From: Alphaproteobacteria bacterium | GTDB lineage: Bacteria; Pseudomonadota; Alphaproteobacteria; Acetobacterales; Acetobacteraceae | Direction of reading: 5' to 3' | Assembly: GCA_026225015.1 (NCBI GenBank) | Contig: JAMFRY010000206.1 | Span: forward strand, 1 to 5,880 | Length of the DNA: 5,880 nucleotides | Part shown: one piece after another, positions 5,652 to 5,880 of the stretch | Numbering within the stretch: position 1 is the first letter of the stretch | Layout of the letters: each line of letters opens with the position of its first letter | Position numbers and translations under genes: made by a program | The notes under the pieces: generated by a model | What the model saw: the letters and a program-made list of their open reading frames with translations, nothing else | Told to the model about the DNA's origin: nothing | Databases searched by the model: none

Positions 5652-5880
5652 CTAAAACAGCGCATCCTCGAATTCTGCGTCCGACGGTTCGACAATCGCG
5701 GGCGATGGGTCCTTGGCGATGTTTATCCCTCGGCTACCGGCTATCATCGCCTGGACGTCCCGTTCCTGCGCCATGGTATAGATTGCCCCAAGCTTGCCAA
5801 ACAGCGCAGCAAGCGGCGCCTGTATGTCGTCGCCGCAAGGTGCCGCGCTTGCCGCCAAATGGGCCAGGTCCTGCCCCACC
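5652..5880 (-). CDS. Unrecognised protein (partial, C-terminus)
   Basis: The last 75 residues of a leftward gene are visible, ending with a TAG at 5654-5652; the start lies beyond the right edge. The GTG at 5879 is probably an internal valine codon and not the start. The visible part has an alanine-rich helical stretch with LAALFGKLGAIYTMAQERDV, then a proline-containing linker and an acidic end, AEFEDALF. There is one cysteine and no membrane segment. I do not recognise the family. A short acidic tail ending in hydrophobic residues can act as a docking peptide in signalling proteins, but that is only a thought. It converges with the ferredoxin gene with 36 bp between the stop codons. Coding is supported by GC-rich third positions and by running open to the edge. 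Confidence 0.6.
   Translation of the reverse strand, partial: VGQDLAHLAASAAPCGDDIQAPLAALFGKLGAIYTMAQERDVQAMIAGSRGINIAKDPSPAIVEPSDAEFEDALF

Overview
This window looks like chromosomal DNA of a moderately GC-rich proteobacterium, most likely an alphaproteobacterium. That assignment rests on codon usage with many GCC, GGC and GCG codons, a Tat-exported periplasmic binding protein, and the general style of the nitroreductase, GST and flavoprotein genes. It is an inference and not a phylogenetic result. No rRNA, tRNA, CRISPR array, transposase or phage gene is visible.

Layout, left to right. (1) The N-terminal end of a peptide/nickel-type ABC transporter solute-binding protein with a clear twin-arginine signal runs leftward out of the window. 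(2) After an AT-rich divergent intergenic region, a likely two-gene rightward operon encodes an NADPH-dependent nitroreductase-family flavoprotein (568-1440) and a glutathione S-transferase (1504-2127). (3) A leftward class I SAM-dependent methyltransferase (2137-2943) converges on the GST, with only 9 bp between the stop codons and a small hairpin spanning both. (4) A 723 bp region without a convincing gene follows. It holds a candidate leftward promoter with an operator-like dyad at the predicted start point, a strong short hairpin, and two more dyads ahead of the next gene. (5) A rightward, translationally coupled pair encodes a 525-residue FAD protein of the fumarate reductase/succinate dehydrogenase/APS reductase fold and a 124-residue 2[4Fe-4S] ferredoxin. 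(6) The C-terminal end of an unrecognised leftward gene enters from the right edge.

The most interesting element is the flavoprotein-ferredoxin pair. It has the architecture of a soluble two-subunit redox enzyme, as in AprAB, and not of a membrane-anchored SdhABCD/FrdABCD complex. The segment that carries dicarboxylate-binding residues in SdhA/FrdA looks different here. Its substrate cannot be read from the sequence. The neighbouring transporter component, nitroreductase, GST and methyltransferase fit a region for uptake and redox processing of small molecules, but no direct pathway link between these transcription units is shown.
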